Below, piece after piece: positions 48,956-57,390 of a stretch of DNA of 64,000 nucleotides (its first letter is position 1; every line of letters begins with the position of its first letter). The notes below the pieces were generated by a model, which ran no database searches, was not told where the DNA came from, and saw only the letters and a list, made by a program, of their open reading frames with translations. The stretch is from Conexibacter woesei DSM 14684 (GTDB lineage: Bacteria; Actinomycetota; Thermoleophilia; Solirubrobacterales; Solirubrobacteraceae), in contig NC_013739.1 in assembly GCF_000025265.1 (NCBI RefSeq), positions 1,054,001 to 1,118,000 on the forward strand, given 5' to 3'. Made by a program: the position numbers and the translations under genes.

Positions 48956-50596
48956 ATGCCACGCGAACGCAACCACTGGGGATGGGGCTGGGCGGACGAG
49001 GCGCTGTCGGAGGCGCAGGTGCGGGAGGCAGCCGGCGGGCTCGCGCAGCACCTCGGCTTCGGTTCGGCGGAGGCCGAGCGGGCCGTCCCGCTGGAGGCGG
49101 TCGAGCTGCCCGCGCCGCGGCTCGCGCCGCCGCGCGCGGGCGCCGACGCGGCGCTCGCCGGCCTGTTCGCCGACGACCGCGCCTCGCGCGTGCGCCACAC
49201 GTACGGGCGCGCGTACCGCGACGTCGTGCGCGGCTTCCGCGGCGACTTCGAGCACGCGCCCGACCTCGTCGCGCGCCCACGCGAGGAGCACGACGTCGCG
49301 CGCGTGCTGGAGTGGGCGGCCGGCGCCGGAGCGGCGGTGATCCCGTTCGGCGGCGGCACGAGCGTCGTCGGCGGGGTGGAGGCGCGCGTCGGGGCCGGCT
49401 ATGCCGGCGTCGTCTCGCTCGACCTGACCGCGCTCGACCGCGTGCTCGAAGTCGACGCCGTCTCGCGCGCCGCGCGCGTACAGGGCGGCGTGCTCGGCCC
49501 CGACTTGGAGGCGCAGCTCGCGCCGCACGGTCTGACGCTGCGCCACTTCCCGCAGTCGTTCCAGTTCTCGACGCTCGGCGGCTGGATCGTGACGCGCGCG
49601 GGCGGCCACTTCGCGACGTTGCAGACGCACATCGACGACCTCGTCGAGTCGGTCCGCGCGATCGCGCCGAGCGGCGCGTGGGAGTCCCGCCGGCTGCCGG
49701 GCTCCGGCGCCGGCCCGAGCCCCGACCGCCTGCTGCTCGGCTCGGAGGGGACGCTCGGCGTCGTCACCGAGGCGTGGGTGCGCGTGCGGCCCAAGCCGGT
49801 CCACCGCGCCGGCCGCGCGGTCCGCTTCGGCTCGTTCGCCGACGGCGCGGAGGCCGTCCGCGCGCTCGCGCAGTCCGGCCTGCATCCCGAGAACTGCCGT
49901 CTGATCGACGCGCGCGAGGCGGCGCTGACGTTCGCCGGCGACGGCTCCTGCGCGCTGCTCGTGCTCGGCTTCGAGTCCGCGCATGAGCCGGTCGACGCGC
50001 GGCTGGAGAGCGCGCTCGCGCTCTGTCGCGCGGCCGGCGGGAGCTGGGAGGAGCGCGCGGAGGGCGCGCGCGGCGGCGCGGTCGGCAGCTGGCGCGAGGC
50101 GTTCCTGCGCGCGCCGTACGTGCGCGACGTGCTCGTCGCGATGGGGGTGCTGTCGGAGACGTTCGAGACCGCGATCACGTGGGACCGCTTCGCGGCGTTC
50201 GTCGAGACCGTGCGCGGCGCGGTGCAGGAGGCGGTGCGCGAGCAGTGCGGCGACGGGCTCGTCACCTGCCGCGTGACGCACGCCTACCCGGATGGCGCGG
50301 CGCCGTACTTCACCGTCGTCGCGCCGGTGAAGCGCGGCGAGGAGGTCGACCGCTGGGACGCGATCAAGCGCGTCGCGGGCGACGCGATCCTCGCCTCCGG
50401 CGGGACGATCACGCACCACCACGCCGTCGGCCGCGACCACCGGCCGTGGTACGACGCGCAGCGGCCCGACCCGTTCGCCGCCGCGCTGCGGGGCGCGAAG
50501 GCGGCGGTCGACCCGGCCGGGATCCTCAACCCCGGCGTGCTGATCGACCCGCTGCGGGCGCCAGCCGAGGCGCCGCTCGCGCCGCCCGCCGACTAG
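48956..50596 (+). CDS. FAD-linked oxidase, alkyl-DHAP synthase-like
   Basis: This 546-residue flavoprotein has a PCMH FAD-binding domain (VIPFGGGTSVVGGVEA; LRHFPQSFQFSTLGGWIVTRAGGH; LLLGSEGTLGVVTEAWVRVRP) and a C-terminal cap with THHHAVGRDHRPWY, the histidine motif of alkyldihydroxyacetonephosphate synthases, and YDAQRP near the end. Such enzymes make ether-lipid precursors or oxidise hydroxy acids. It starts the pair with the PanE-like gene ten bases downstream. Confidence 0.88.
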   Translation: MPRERNHWGWGWADEALSEAQVREAAGGLAQHLGFGSAEAERAVPLEAVELPAPRLAPPRAGADAALAGLFADDRASRVRHTYGRAYRDVVRGFRGDFEHAPDLVARPREEHDVARVLEWAAGAGAAVIPFGGGTSVVGGVEARVGAGYAGVVSLDLTALDRVLEVDAVSRAARVQGGVLGPDLEAQLAPHGLTLRHFPQSFQFSTLGGWIVTRAGGHFATLQTHIDDLVESVRAIAPSGAWESRRLPGSGAGPSPDRLLLGSEGTLGVVTEAWVRVRPKPVHRAGRAVRFGSFADGAEAVRALAQSGLHPENCRLIDAREAALTFAGDGSCALLVLGFESAHEPVDARLESALALCRAAGGSWEERAEGARGGAVGSWREAFLRAPYVRDVLVAMGVLSETFETAITWDRFAAFVETVRGAVQEAVREQCGDGLVTCRVTHAYPDGAAPYFTVVAPVKRGEEVDRWDAIKRVAGDAILASGGTITHHHAVGRDHRPWYDAQRPDPFAAALRGAKAAVDPAGILNPGVLIDPLRAPAEAPLAPPAD

Positions 50597-50606
50597 CCTG
50601 CGGGCG

Positions 50607-51524
50607 ATGGCCACCGTGTCGATCGCGATCCTCGGCCCCGGCGGAGTCGGCGGCTTCCTCGCCGCCGCGCTCGCGCGCGCGGGCACGGCTGACGTGACGG
50701 TCGTCGCGCGCGAGCCGACGGCGGCGCTGATCGCGCGCGACGGGATCGCCGTCGAGAGCGTGCGGCTGGGGGACTTCGTCGCGCGCCCGGCGGCGGTGCC
50801 GCAGCTCGCCGCGACGGTCGACGTGCTGCTCGTCGCGACGAAGGCGGCCGGGCTCGACGCCGCGCTCGCGCGCGTCGACGCCGAGCCCGCGCTGGTCGTC
50901 CCGCTGCTGAACGGGCTCGACCACGTCGCACGGCTGCGCGAGCGCTTCGGCCCGCGCGCGGTCGCCGGCACGATCCGGATCGAGGCCGACCGGCCGCAGC
51001 CGGGCCGCGTCGTGCAGACGAGCAGATTCCTGTTCGTCGACGTCGCCTCCGACGACCCCGGCCCGCGGCCGCGGATCGACGCGCTCGCCGCGGCGCTCGA
51101 CGGGGCCGGCGTGCCGGTGCGGATCGGCAGCAGCGAGGCGCAGGTGCTGTGGAGCAAGCTCGTGCGGCTCAACTCGCTCGCGTGCGTGACGAGCGCGTAC
51201 GACGCGCCGCTCGGCAAGATCCGCGACGACCCCGAGCGGCGGCCGGTGCTGGAGGCGTGCGTGCGCGAGACGGCCGCCGTCGCGTGCGCCGCCGGCGCCG
51301 CGATCGATCCCGAGCGGACGCTCGCGGAGCTCGGCGAGGCGCACGCGACCCTGGGAAGCTCGATGCGGCGCGACATCGCCGCGGGGCGCCCGCCGGAGCT
51401 CGACGCGATCGCCGGTGCGGTGCTGCGGGCAGGCGGCCGGCTCGGCGTGGCGTGTCCGACGGTCGCCGAGCTGGCACGGCAGATCGCTGTGCGTGCTGGG
51501 GTTCCGGCGCCCGCGGCGGCGTAA
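50607..51524 (+). CDS. Ketopantoate reductase family (PanE/ApbA-like)
   Basis: This 305-residue NADP-dependent reductase has ILGPGGVGGFLAAALARAG, the lysine in LLVATKAAGLD, PLLNGLDHV and the catalytic lysine/Asn helix SKLVRLNSLACVTS. It would reduce ketopantoate for pantothenate synthesis or a related 2-keto acid. Ten-base spacing implies cotranscription with the flavoprotein gene. Confidence 0.88.
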   Translation: MATVSIAILGPGGVGGFLAAALARAGTADVTVVAREPTAALIARDGIAVESVRLGDFVARPAAVPQLAATVDVLLVATKAAGLDAALARVDAEPALVVPLLNGLDHVARLRERFGPRAVAGTIRIEADRPQPGRVVQTSRFLFVDVASDDPGPRPRIDALAAALDGAGVPVRIGSSEAQVLWSKLVRLNSLACVTSAYDAPLGKIRDDPERRPVLEACVRETAAVACAAGAAIDPERTLAELGEAHATLGSSMRRDIAAGRPPELDAIAGAVLRAGGRLGVACPTVAELARQIAVRAGVPAPAAA

Positions 51525-51761
51525 CCTACTTCCGGGTCGGTCCTTCAAACGCTCGGCGTCAGGATCCTGACACGAGACGTTGCCGCTGAGTGCTCACCAG
51601 TCAAGGATTCTTTCGCGGTTCAGGCGGCTGAATCTGCGTCATACGGACATCAATATTCAGTTCTGAACGTTTGGTCCTTGGGCTTGAACGGGATCGTCGC
51701 TGCGCCAAGCATGCGCAGCGATGACAGCCTCGCTGCCGCCGCTCCATTCGCCCCGGATCAC

Positions 51762-51977
51762 ACGATCGCATTTCCCCCGGCGATCGTCGCGACGCCTCGC
51801 GCACGCCCCGTTCCCAACGCGCGAGCACGCTGGCTCGGCCGCACCTCCCGCGGCGGCCGTCGCTTGCTAGCGAAGGGCGACACGGTGCACGAGCGCTGCA
51901 GGGCGGCCCTGGCGGGTTGCGAACTCGCCAGGCCCGCTCTCAGCAGCGGCTGCCGTACATCCCCCCGTGTACGGCAG
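51762..51977 (+). ncRNA. Leader with C-run hairpins upstream of the ArsR-like gene
   Basis: The 503-base gap 51525-52027 has no convincing coding frame. It holds two hairpins whose loops are C-runs: 51762-51769/51780-51787 with loop ATTTCCCCCG and 51950-51959/51968-51977 with loop TCCCCCCG, plus an imperfect stem at 51908-51933. C-run loops recall the actinobacterial 6C small RNA, though the two hairpins here are about 160 bases apart. It may be a structured leader or small RNA. An AT-richer patch at 51640-51665 could be its promoter. Confidence 0.35.
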
Positions 51978-52027
51978 CCCGCTGTCATCCCCGTCCGTAT
52001 CCGGTCGCAACGGTCGAGCTGACCTGG

Positions 52028-52612
52028 ATGGCCCACCAGCCAGCCGGTGACGCGATCGACGCGCGAGTCGTCAAGGCGCTGTCGCATCCGACGCGCGTCC
52101 GCATCCTCGACCTGTTGCAGGAACGCGAGCTGGCCAGCCCGGTCGAGCTGTCGCAGGAGCTCGGCGTCCCGCTCGGCACCGTCAGCTACCACGTCAGACG
52201 GCTCGAGCAGCTCGGCTTCATCGAGCTGGCGAGCCGCACGCAGCGGCGCGGCGCGATCGAGCACCACTACCGTGCGCGCGCCGCGCTCGACCTGCCGCGC
52301 CGCCAGCGCCGTCGCGGCGGGGCCGCGACGGCGACGACGCCGGCGGAGCTGGCCGCGCGAACGCTCGACGAGGCGCAGACGGCGCTCGCGCGCGGCGGCT
52401 TCGACGCGGTCGAGGCGCGCGCCGACAGTCGCGCGCTGCAGCTCGACGCGCGCGGGCTGAGGCAGGCGCTCGCGGCGCTGGAGAGATGGTCGGCGCGCGT
52501 CGAGAGAGTCGAGCGCGCGAGCGCCCGGCGGCTGGCGAAGGCCGACGGCACGGGCCGCGCCGCGCGTCAGACGACGACGCTCGTCACGCTGGTGCCGAGC
52601 AGCGGCGACTAG
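52028..52612 (+). CDS. ArsR-like winged-helix regulator
   Basis: This 194-residue protein has an N-terminal winged helix (VKALSHPTRVRILDLLQERELASPVELSQELGVPLGTVSYHVRRLEQLGFIEL) of the ArsR/GntR-like HTH_20 type. An alpha-helical C-terminal part (about residues 95-170) may be a sensor or dimerisation domain. No metal-binding cysteines are seen. The long structured leader suggests additional post-transcriptional control. Target unknown. Confidence 0.8.
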   Translation: MAHQPAGDAIDARVVKALSHPTRVRILDLLQERELASPVELSQELGVPLGTVSYHVRRLEQLGFIELASRTQRRGAIEHHYRARAALDLPRRQRRRGGAATATTPAELAARTLDEAQTALARGGFDAVEARADSRALQLDARGLRQALAALERWSARVERVERASARRLAKADGTGRAARQTTTLVTLVPSSGD

Positions 52613-52721
52613 GGGCCGCGCGCCGCTCGCGCTCGCGCGACGCGCGGCGCCCGCGCGCTGCCGCGTCAGTCGCCCGCGCGCGTGCCGTCAGCCGCGCTCG
52701 CGCGCTGCGCTGCCGCGCGCG

Positions 52722-53048
52722 TCAGCCGAACTCGCGGCGCTCGACGGAGCCGCCGCCGACGGAGACCTGCTCGGTCGCGACCGCGTCGACGACCTCTTCC
52801 TCGACCTCTTCGACCTCTTCGTCGTGCTGGCCGTCGCAGAGCACGCGGAAGTTGCCCGTCACGCCGCTGTCGGCGTGGATCGTGATGCCGGGCAGGACCT
52901 CCTCGCCCTCGTCGAAGCCGAGGCGCTCGAGGTCGAAGTGGGCGAGGCCGATGCCGTACGCGTTGTGCGTCGGGTTCTCGCGGTCATGGGCGGCGATCGC
53001 CTGGGCGAAGCGCTGGAGGTTCTTGGCGATCTTGCTCGTGTCGGCCAT
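52722..53048 (-). CDS. Small acidic protein of unknown function
   Basis: This 108-residue protein begins MADTSKIAKNLQRFAQAIAAHDRENPTHNAYGIGL and has a strongly acidic run (EEVEEVEEEVV) near the C-terminus. The order and composition look like real coding sequence, and the gene lies 36 bases after the glyoxalase stop on the same strand. It resembles no family I recognise. Cytoplasmic by composition. Confidence 0.65.
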   Translation of the reverse strand: MADTSKIAKNLQRFAQAIAAHDRENPTHNAYGIGLAHFDLERLGFDEGEEVLPGITIHADSGVTGNFRVLCDGQHDEEVEEVEEEVVDAVATEQVSVGGGSVERREFG

Positions 53049-53084
53049 GCTCACCGCAGGGTAGCGCGCTCCGCGGGGTCGGCG

Positions 53085-53480
53085 CTAGGCCGGTCCGACC
53101 TTCTCGATGATCTCGATCCGGTACCCGTCCGGATCGCGCACGAAGCAGAGGCGGGAGCCGCCCTCGCGGACCCGGTAAGGCGCCTTCTCGGGGGCGATCC
53201 CCTGCTCGGCGAGCCGGCCGAGCGTCGCGTCGAGGTCGCTCGCGGTGATCGCGATGTGGCCGTAGCCGGTCCCGATGTCGTACGGCTCGTCGCGCCCGAC
53301 GTTGTACGTCAGCTCCAGCCGCGGACCGCCGTCGCCCTCATCGCCCGGCATGTTCATGAAGACGTTGATCGCCTCGTCGCGGATCGGCGCGCGCCGGACC
53401 TCCTCGAAGCCGAGCGCCTCGTAGAACTTGACCGACCGCTCGATCTCGAAGATCCGGTAGCAGGTGTGGATGAGGGGCAT
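53085..53480 (-). CDS. Lactoylglutathione lyase/glyoxalase I-type VOC enzyme
   Basis: This 131-residue VOC protein reads IHTCYRIFEIERSVKFYEALGFEEV, with ligands H5, E near RLELTYN, H in YGHIAITA and E in RIEIIEK, the four-residue pattern of glyoxalase I. It would isomerise the thiol adduct of methylglyoxal. It is divergent, by 43 bases, from a glyoxalase II-like gene, so the two probably act in one detoxification path. Confidence 0.9.
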   Translation of the reverse strand: MPLIHTCYRIFEIERSVKFYEALGFEEVRRAPIRDEAINVFMNMPGDEGDGGPRLELTYNVGRDEPYDIGTGYGHIAITASDLDATLGRLAEQGIAPEKAPYRVREGGSRLCFVRDPDGYRIEIIEKVGPA

Positions 53481-53523
53481 CAGGTCAGACTAGCCGTTGG
53501 GCACCGCCGTTTAAGCTGAACCC

Positions 53524-54279
53524 ATGATCATCGAACGCACCATGTCCGACGGCTTCCTGACGAACACATACCTCGTCGCCGACGGCCCGGACGGGTCGGC
53601 GGTGCTGATCGACGCCGGTGGCGGCCTGGAGCCGCTGCTCGACGCGATCGAGCGCGAGCGGCTGACGCTCACGACGATCCTGCTGACGCACCACCACGGC
53701 GACCACGTCCAGGAGCTGGACCGGGTGCTGGAGCGCTTCCCCGGCACGCCGGTGCTGATCCACGAGCTGGAGCAGGAGCTGGTCCCGCAGGCGACCGGGA
53801 CGATCGTCCCGGGCGAGCCGATCCCCGTCGGCGGGCTGCGGATCGACCCGCTGCACACGCCCGGCCACACCCTCGGGATGGTCTCGCTGCTCGTCAGCGA
53901 CGGCCACCAGCAGGCGCTCTTCACCGGCGACACGCTGTTCAAGGGCTCGGTCGGCGGCGTGCGCGCCCCCGGCCACACGACCTACGAGGACATCAAGTCC
54001 TCGATCATGGACAAGCTGCTTCAGTTCCCGCCCGACACGCCGATCCACCCGGGCCACACGGACCCGACGACGGTCGGGGCCGAGAAGGAGGAGAACCGCT
54101 TCGTGCGGATCTGGCGCGGCCTCGACCCCGAGGGCTCCGAGCCGTGCACGGCGCTCGGCGAGCCGGCGACGCTCGTCCTGCTCGGCGACGACTACGACGG
54201 CGGCCACAAGGCGTGGATCCGCTGGCCCGACGGCAGAGACGACATCGTCCCCGGCTCGAAGGTGGAGACACAGGGCTAG
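53524..54279 (+). CDS. Metallo-beta-lactamase-fold hydrolase, glyoxalase II-like
   Basis: This 251-residue protein has THHHGDHVQE, HTPGHTLGM, FTGDTLFKGSVG and HPGHTDPTTV, the full set of MBL metal ligands, as in hydroxyacylglutathione hydrolases. A C-terminal extension (about residues 200-251) adds a small SH3-like beta segment (DDYDGGHKAWIRWPDGRDDIVP). It faces the glyoxalase I gene. Confidence 0.9.
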   Translation: MIIERTMSDGFLTNTYLVADGPDGSAVLIDAGGGLEPLLDAIERERLTLTTILLTHHHGDHVQELDRVLERFPGTPVLIHELEQELVPQATGTIVPGEPIPVGGLRIDPLHTPGHTLGMVSLLVSDGHQQALFTGDTLFKGSVGGVRAPGHTTYEDIKSSIMDKLLQFPPDTPIHPGHTDPTTVGAEKEENRFVRIWRGLDPEGSEPCTALGEPATLVLLGDDYDGGHKAWIRWPDGRDDIVPGSKVETQG

Positions 54280-54315
54280 CCCGCCGCGTCGCCGCCACGC
54301 CTAGGATCTATCCGG

Positions 54316-55704
54316 ATGGCGCGCGACAGAATCCCGACCTCCCGCGTGCAGCGGACGGCGCGCATCGGCAGTCTCGCGGCGAGACAGGCGATGCGCCAGG
54401 CGGGCACGCGGGCGGCCAACGTCGCGCGTTCGAGAGAGGGCGCGCAGGCGGCGCTGGAGAAGCGCCACGTCGAGGCGGCCGAGCAGATCGTCACCGCGCT
54501 CGGCTCGATGAAGGGCGCGGCGATGAAGCTCGGCCAGGTGATGTCGTTCCTCGACGTCGGGCTGGTGCCGGAGGAGTACCGCGAGGAGTTCCAGGCGAAG
54601 CTCGCGAAGCTGCGCGACGCGGCCCCGAAGGTCGCGTTCAAGGACATGCGCAAGGTGATCGAGGAGGAGCTGGACGACGACCTCGGCGAGGTCTTCGCGT
54701 CGTTCGACGAGGAGCCGATCGCGGCCGCCTCGATCGGCCAGGTCTACCGCGCGACGCTCCACGACGGGCGCGACGTGGCGGTCAAGGTCCAGTACCCGGG
54801 CGTCGCCGCCGCCGTGCGCGCCGACATGGCGAACCTCGGCCTGATCATGCGGCTGATCAAGCGGCTCGCTCCGGGGATCGACGCGAAGGGCGTCGCGGAG
54901 GAGATCCGCCTGCGGATCGACGAGGAGCTGGATTACGAGCTGGAGGCGCAGAACCAGCGCTCGCTCGCGCGGATCTTCCGCGGCCACCCGTTCATCGTCG
55001 TGCCGGACGTCGTCACGAGGTTGTCGCGCGAGCGCGTGATCGTGATGGAGTTCGTCGAGGGGACCGGCTTCGAGGTGCTCAAGAGAGGGTCTCCGGAGGA
55101 GCGCGACCGGCTCGGCGAGATCGTCTTCCGCTTCTTCATGGGCTGCCTCTACCGCCACCACCAGTTCTCGGGCGACCCGCACCCCGGCAACTTCCTGCTG
55201 CAGGACGACGGCAGAGTCGCCTTCCTCGACTTCGGGCTGTTCAAGCGGATGGCGCCGGAGGCGGTCGAGTTCGAGCTGGCGTGCCAGCGGGCGGTGTCCG
55301 AGGGCGACGCGGAGGAGCTGCACCGGCTGCTCGGCTCCTCGGGCTTCCTGCCCCACCCGGAGAAGGTCGACCCCGAGTCGGTGATGTCGTACGTCGCCGA
55401 CTCGATCTGGTGGTACACGGTCGACGAGGAGGTGCAGCTGACGCCCGAGATCGCGACGCACATCGTGATCGAGTCCTCGGACATGCGCTCCTCTCATTTC
55501 CGTGAGATGCGCCACCAGGACATACGTCCCGAGCACCTCTTCGGGCGCCGTATGGAGATGCTCACACTCGCCGTCCTCTCGCAGCTGCGCGCGAAGGGCA
55601 ACTGGCACCTGATAGCGCGTGAGTGGATGTACGGCGAGCCGCCGGTGACCGAGCTCGGGCGCGAGGAGGCGGAGTTCTATGGGGCGCGGGCTGCTTCGTC
55701 CTGA
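54316..55704 (+). CDS. ABC1/AarF (UbiB) family kinase-like protein
   Basis: This 462-residue protein has the ABC1 KxGQ motif (AAMKLGQVMSF), the Ala-rich loop PIAAASIGQVYRA, catalytic VAVKVQYPG lysine, GDPHPGNFLLQDD and DFGLFKRMAP. The atypical kinase/ATPase family supports quinone or lipid metabolism. Its last codons overlap the TVP38 gene, whose ribosome site is inside this gene. Arginines include many AGA codons, as in other lineage genes. Confidence 0.92.
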   Translation: MARDRIPTSRVQRTARIGSLAARQAMRQAGTRAANVARSREGAQAALEKRHVEAAEQIVTALGSMKGAAMKLGQVMSFLDVGLVPEEYREEFQAKLAKLRDAAPKVAFKDMRKVIEEELDDDLGEVFASFDEEPIAAASIGQVYRATLHDGRDVAVKVQYPGVAAAVRADMANLGLIMRLIKRLAPGIDAKGVAEEIRLRIDEELDYELEAQNQRSLARIFRGHPFIVVPDVVTRLSRERVIVMEFVEGTGFEVLKRGSPEERDRLGEIVFRFFMGCLYRHHQFSGDPHPGNFLLQDDGRVAFLDFGLFKRMAPEAVEFELACQRAVSEGDAEELHRLLGSSGFLPHPEKVDPESVMSYVADSIWWYTVDEEVQLTPEIATHIVIESSDMRSSHFREMRHQDIRPEHLFGRRMEMLTLAVLSQLRAKGNWHLIAREWMYGEPPVTELGREEAEFYGARAASS

Positions 55705-56410
55705 GGGTTCTGGGGTTTCGAACGACGGCAGCGAGGGGGTGCGGGATCGGCCGCGGCGAGCGCAGCTCGTGGCGCTTGCTCGGCTGTTGGGGCTCGGGGC
55801 CTTCGTCGTGGCGCTGTTTGTCGTCGCTGCCTCCGTGTTCGGGCTCTCCTCCGAGGGGGTGCGGGACGCGGTCGACGGAGTCGGGCCGCTGGCGCCGCTC
55901 GTCTTCGTCGTCGTCTCCGCGGGGCTGACGGTCGCGTGCGTTCCCGGGCCGCTGCTGGCCGGGGCGTCCGGGCTGCTGTTCGGCACCGCGCTCGGGACGC
56001 CGACCGCGATCGTCGCCGCGACGCTCGGCGCCACCGCGGCCGCGTTCATCTCCCGCCGCTTCGGCGCGAGCGCGCTCGACGACCTCTCCGGCAGACGCAT
56101 CACCGCACTGCAGGACTGGATCGCCGCGCGCGGCTTCCTCGCGGTCCTCTACGCGCGGATCCTGCCGGCGGTCCCGTACAGCCTCGTCAACTACGCGGCC
56201 GGGCTCACGCGCGTCCCGCTCGCCGTCTTCGCGCTCGCGACCGCGATCGGCTGCGCCCCGCGCGCGTTCGCCTACGTCGCGCTCGGTGGCAGCCTCGACG
56301 ACCTCGGCTCGCCCGAGGCGATCGTCGCCTTCTCCGTGCTGGTCGCGATGGCGCTCGTCGGACTGCTGTTCGCCGCACGCGACGTCAGGACCGCGCGACG
56401 ACGCGCCTGA
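55679..56410 (+). CDS. TVP38/TMEM64 (DedA-like) membrane protein
   Basis: This 243-residue protein has about five membrane segments and the VTT-domain core (VPGPLLAGASGLLFGTALGTPTAIVAATLGATAAAFISRRFG; FLAVLYARILPAVPYSLVNYAAGLT). Members may flip or transport lipids. An AGGAGG nine bases before ATG 55679, within aarF, supports this start and a 26-base overlap. Its 3' end also overlaps the convergent DUF559 gene. Confidence 0.88.
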   Translation: MGRGLLRPEGSGVSNDGSEGVRDRPRRAQLVALARLLGLGAFVVALFVVAASVFGLSSEGVRDAVDGVGPLAPLVFVVVSAGLTVACVPGPLLAGASGLLFGTALGTPTAIVAATLGATAAAFISRRFGASALDDLSGRRITALQDWIAARGFLAVLYARILPAVPYSLVNYAAGLTRVPLAVFALATAIGCAPRAFAYVALGGSLDDLGSPEAIVAFSVLVAMALVGLLFAARDVRTARRRA

Positions 56411-57278
56411 GCTGCGCGCGCACCGCCGCCGGGCGGTGGACGACGTCGTGGTGGGTGAAGCGCAGCACCGTCCAGCCCGCCGCCGTCAGCGCGTTCGCCT
56501 TCTCGCGGTCGCGCTGGAAGGCGCGGCGGTGGCGGTGGAACTCCCACCCGTCCAGCTCGACCGCGACCCGCGCCGCGTGCCAGACCGCGTCGACCTCCAG
56601 CCCGTCGACGATCGCGTTCGTGTGCGGGCGCGGCAGGTCCCTCCAGGCGCCGTCGAACAGCGCGAGGAAACGCTGCTCCAGCTCTCTGCGCGTCAGTTCG
56701 AGCCCGTGCGCGCGGTGCTGCGCGAGGACGTCGGCAAGCCGCGCGTTGCCCGGCCCGGCGCGGTGGCGCAGCCGCTCGAGTGCGCCCTCGATCCCGCGCA
56801 CGTCGACGCGGTGGATCCGCTCCGCCTCGGCGAGCGCCTTCGCGAGGTGGTCGCGCGGGACGAGGCAGGCGAGGTCGACGAGCGTGCGCGCGAGGCTGGT
56901 GACCGGAACCGCGCCGAGCCGCGTGACGTCGGCGGGCGTGAGGACGGTCGTGCGGTGGACGCGGATCCGCGCCGTGCTCTTGACCCGCCGCGCGGTCGAG
57001 ACGTCGGTCTGGCGATGGTCTCCCGGCCGGAGCCCGTACAGGCATGCCGCGTCGCGATGGCTCAGCACCGCGCCGGGCCCGACCGCCAAGACCGCAGCGA
57101 GGTAGTGCCCCTCGCGGCGCAGCTGGCGGTGCCCGACGGCGTAGACCCCGCGGTGCAGGCGGGTCAGCGAGCCGTTCGCGACGCGGGCCTTCAGCATCGC
57201 GCGCGTGACGCCCTCCGCTGCGAGCTGCCGCCGAGCCACCACACCGAGCTGGCGATTTGCCAGCTCTGTGAGGACCAC
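56385..57278 (-). CDS. AbiEi-like N-terminal domain with DUF559 nuclease-fold domain
   Basis: This protein of about 297 residues has an N-terminal winged-helix/AbiEi-antitoxin-like part (LANRQLGVVARRQLAAEGVTRAMLKARVANGSLTRLHRGVYAVG) and a C-terminal Vsr-like DUF559 part (DGLEVDAVWHAARVAVELDGWEFHRHRRAFQRDREKANALTAAGWTVLRFTHHDV) with the PD-(D/E)xK-type acidic residues. Such genes are common, often multicopy, in actinobacteria. GTG 57278 is preferred over GTG 57341 because the longer version would run through a 33-bp palindrome. Role unknown; defence or DNA repair are possible. Confidence 0.75.
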   Translation of the reverse strand: MVLTELANRQLGVVARRQLAAEGVTRAMLKARVANGSLTRLHRGVYAVGHRQLRREGHYLAAVLAVGPGAVLSHRDAACLYGLRPGDHRQTDVSTARRVKSTARIRVHRTTVLTPADVTRLGAVPVTSLARTLVDLACLVPRDHLAKALAEAERIHRVDVRGIEGALERLRHRAGPGNARLADVLAQHRAHGLELTRRELEQRFLALFDGAWRDLPRPHTNAIVDGLEVDAVWHAARVAVELDGWEFHRHRRAFQRDREKANALTAAGWTVLRFTHHDVVHRPAAVRAQLRRVVARS

Positions 57279-57291
57279 ATCCGGATGAGGT

Positions 57292-57324
57292 GCATTCTCG
57301 GGTCGTCTGACGACCCGAGAATGC
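57292..57324. promoter_or_regulatory. Perfect 33-bp palindrome before the AbiEi/DUF559 gene
   Basis: The 16-bp arms 57292-57307 and 57309-57324 are exact inverted copies around a single T (left arm begins GCATTCTCGGG). It lies 14 bases upstream of GTG 57278. It could be an operator for the winged-helix domain of the downstream protein, or a terminator for the pyruvate kinase transcript. Confidence 0.7.
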
Positions 57325-57390
57325 GAGGGTTCGGTGAGCACCGGGCGATCGTGGCACCGACCACGCGCGCGGCTCTACACGCGTTTGCGT

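Noticed and set aside
51678-52022. A 114-codon frame upstream of the ArsR-like gene
   Set aside because: It spans both C-run hairpins, has no ribosome site and no recognisable motif; a structured leader is the better reading.
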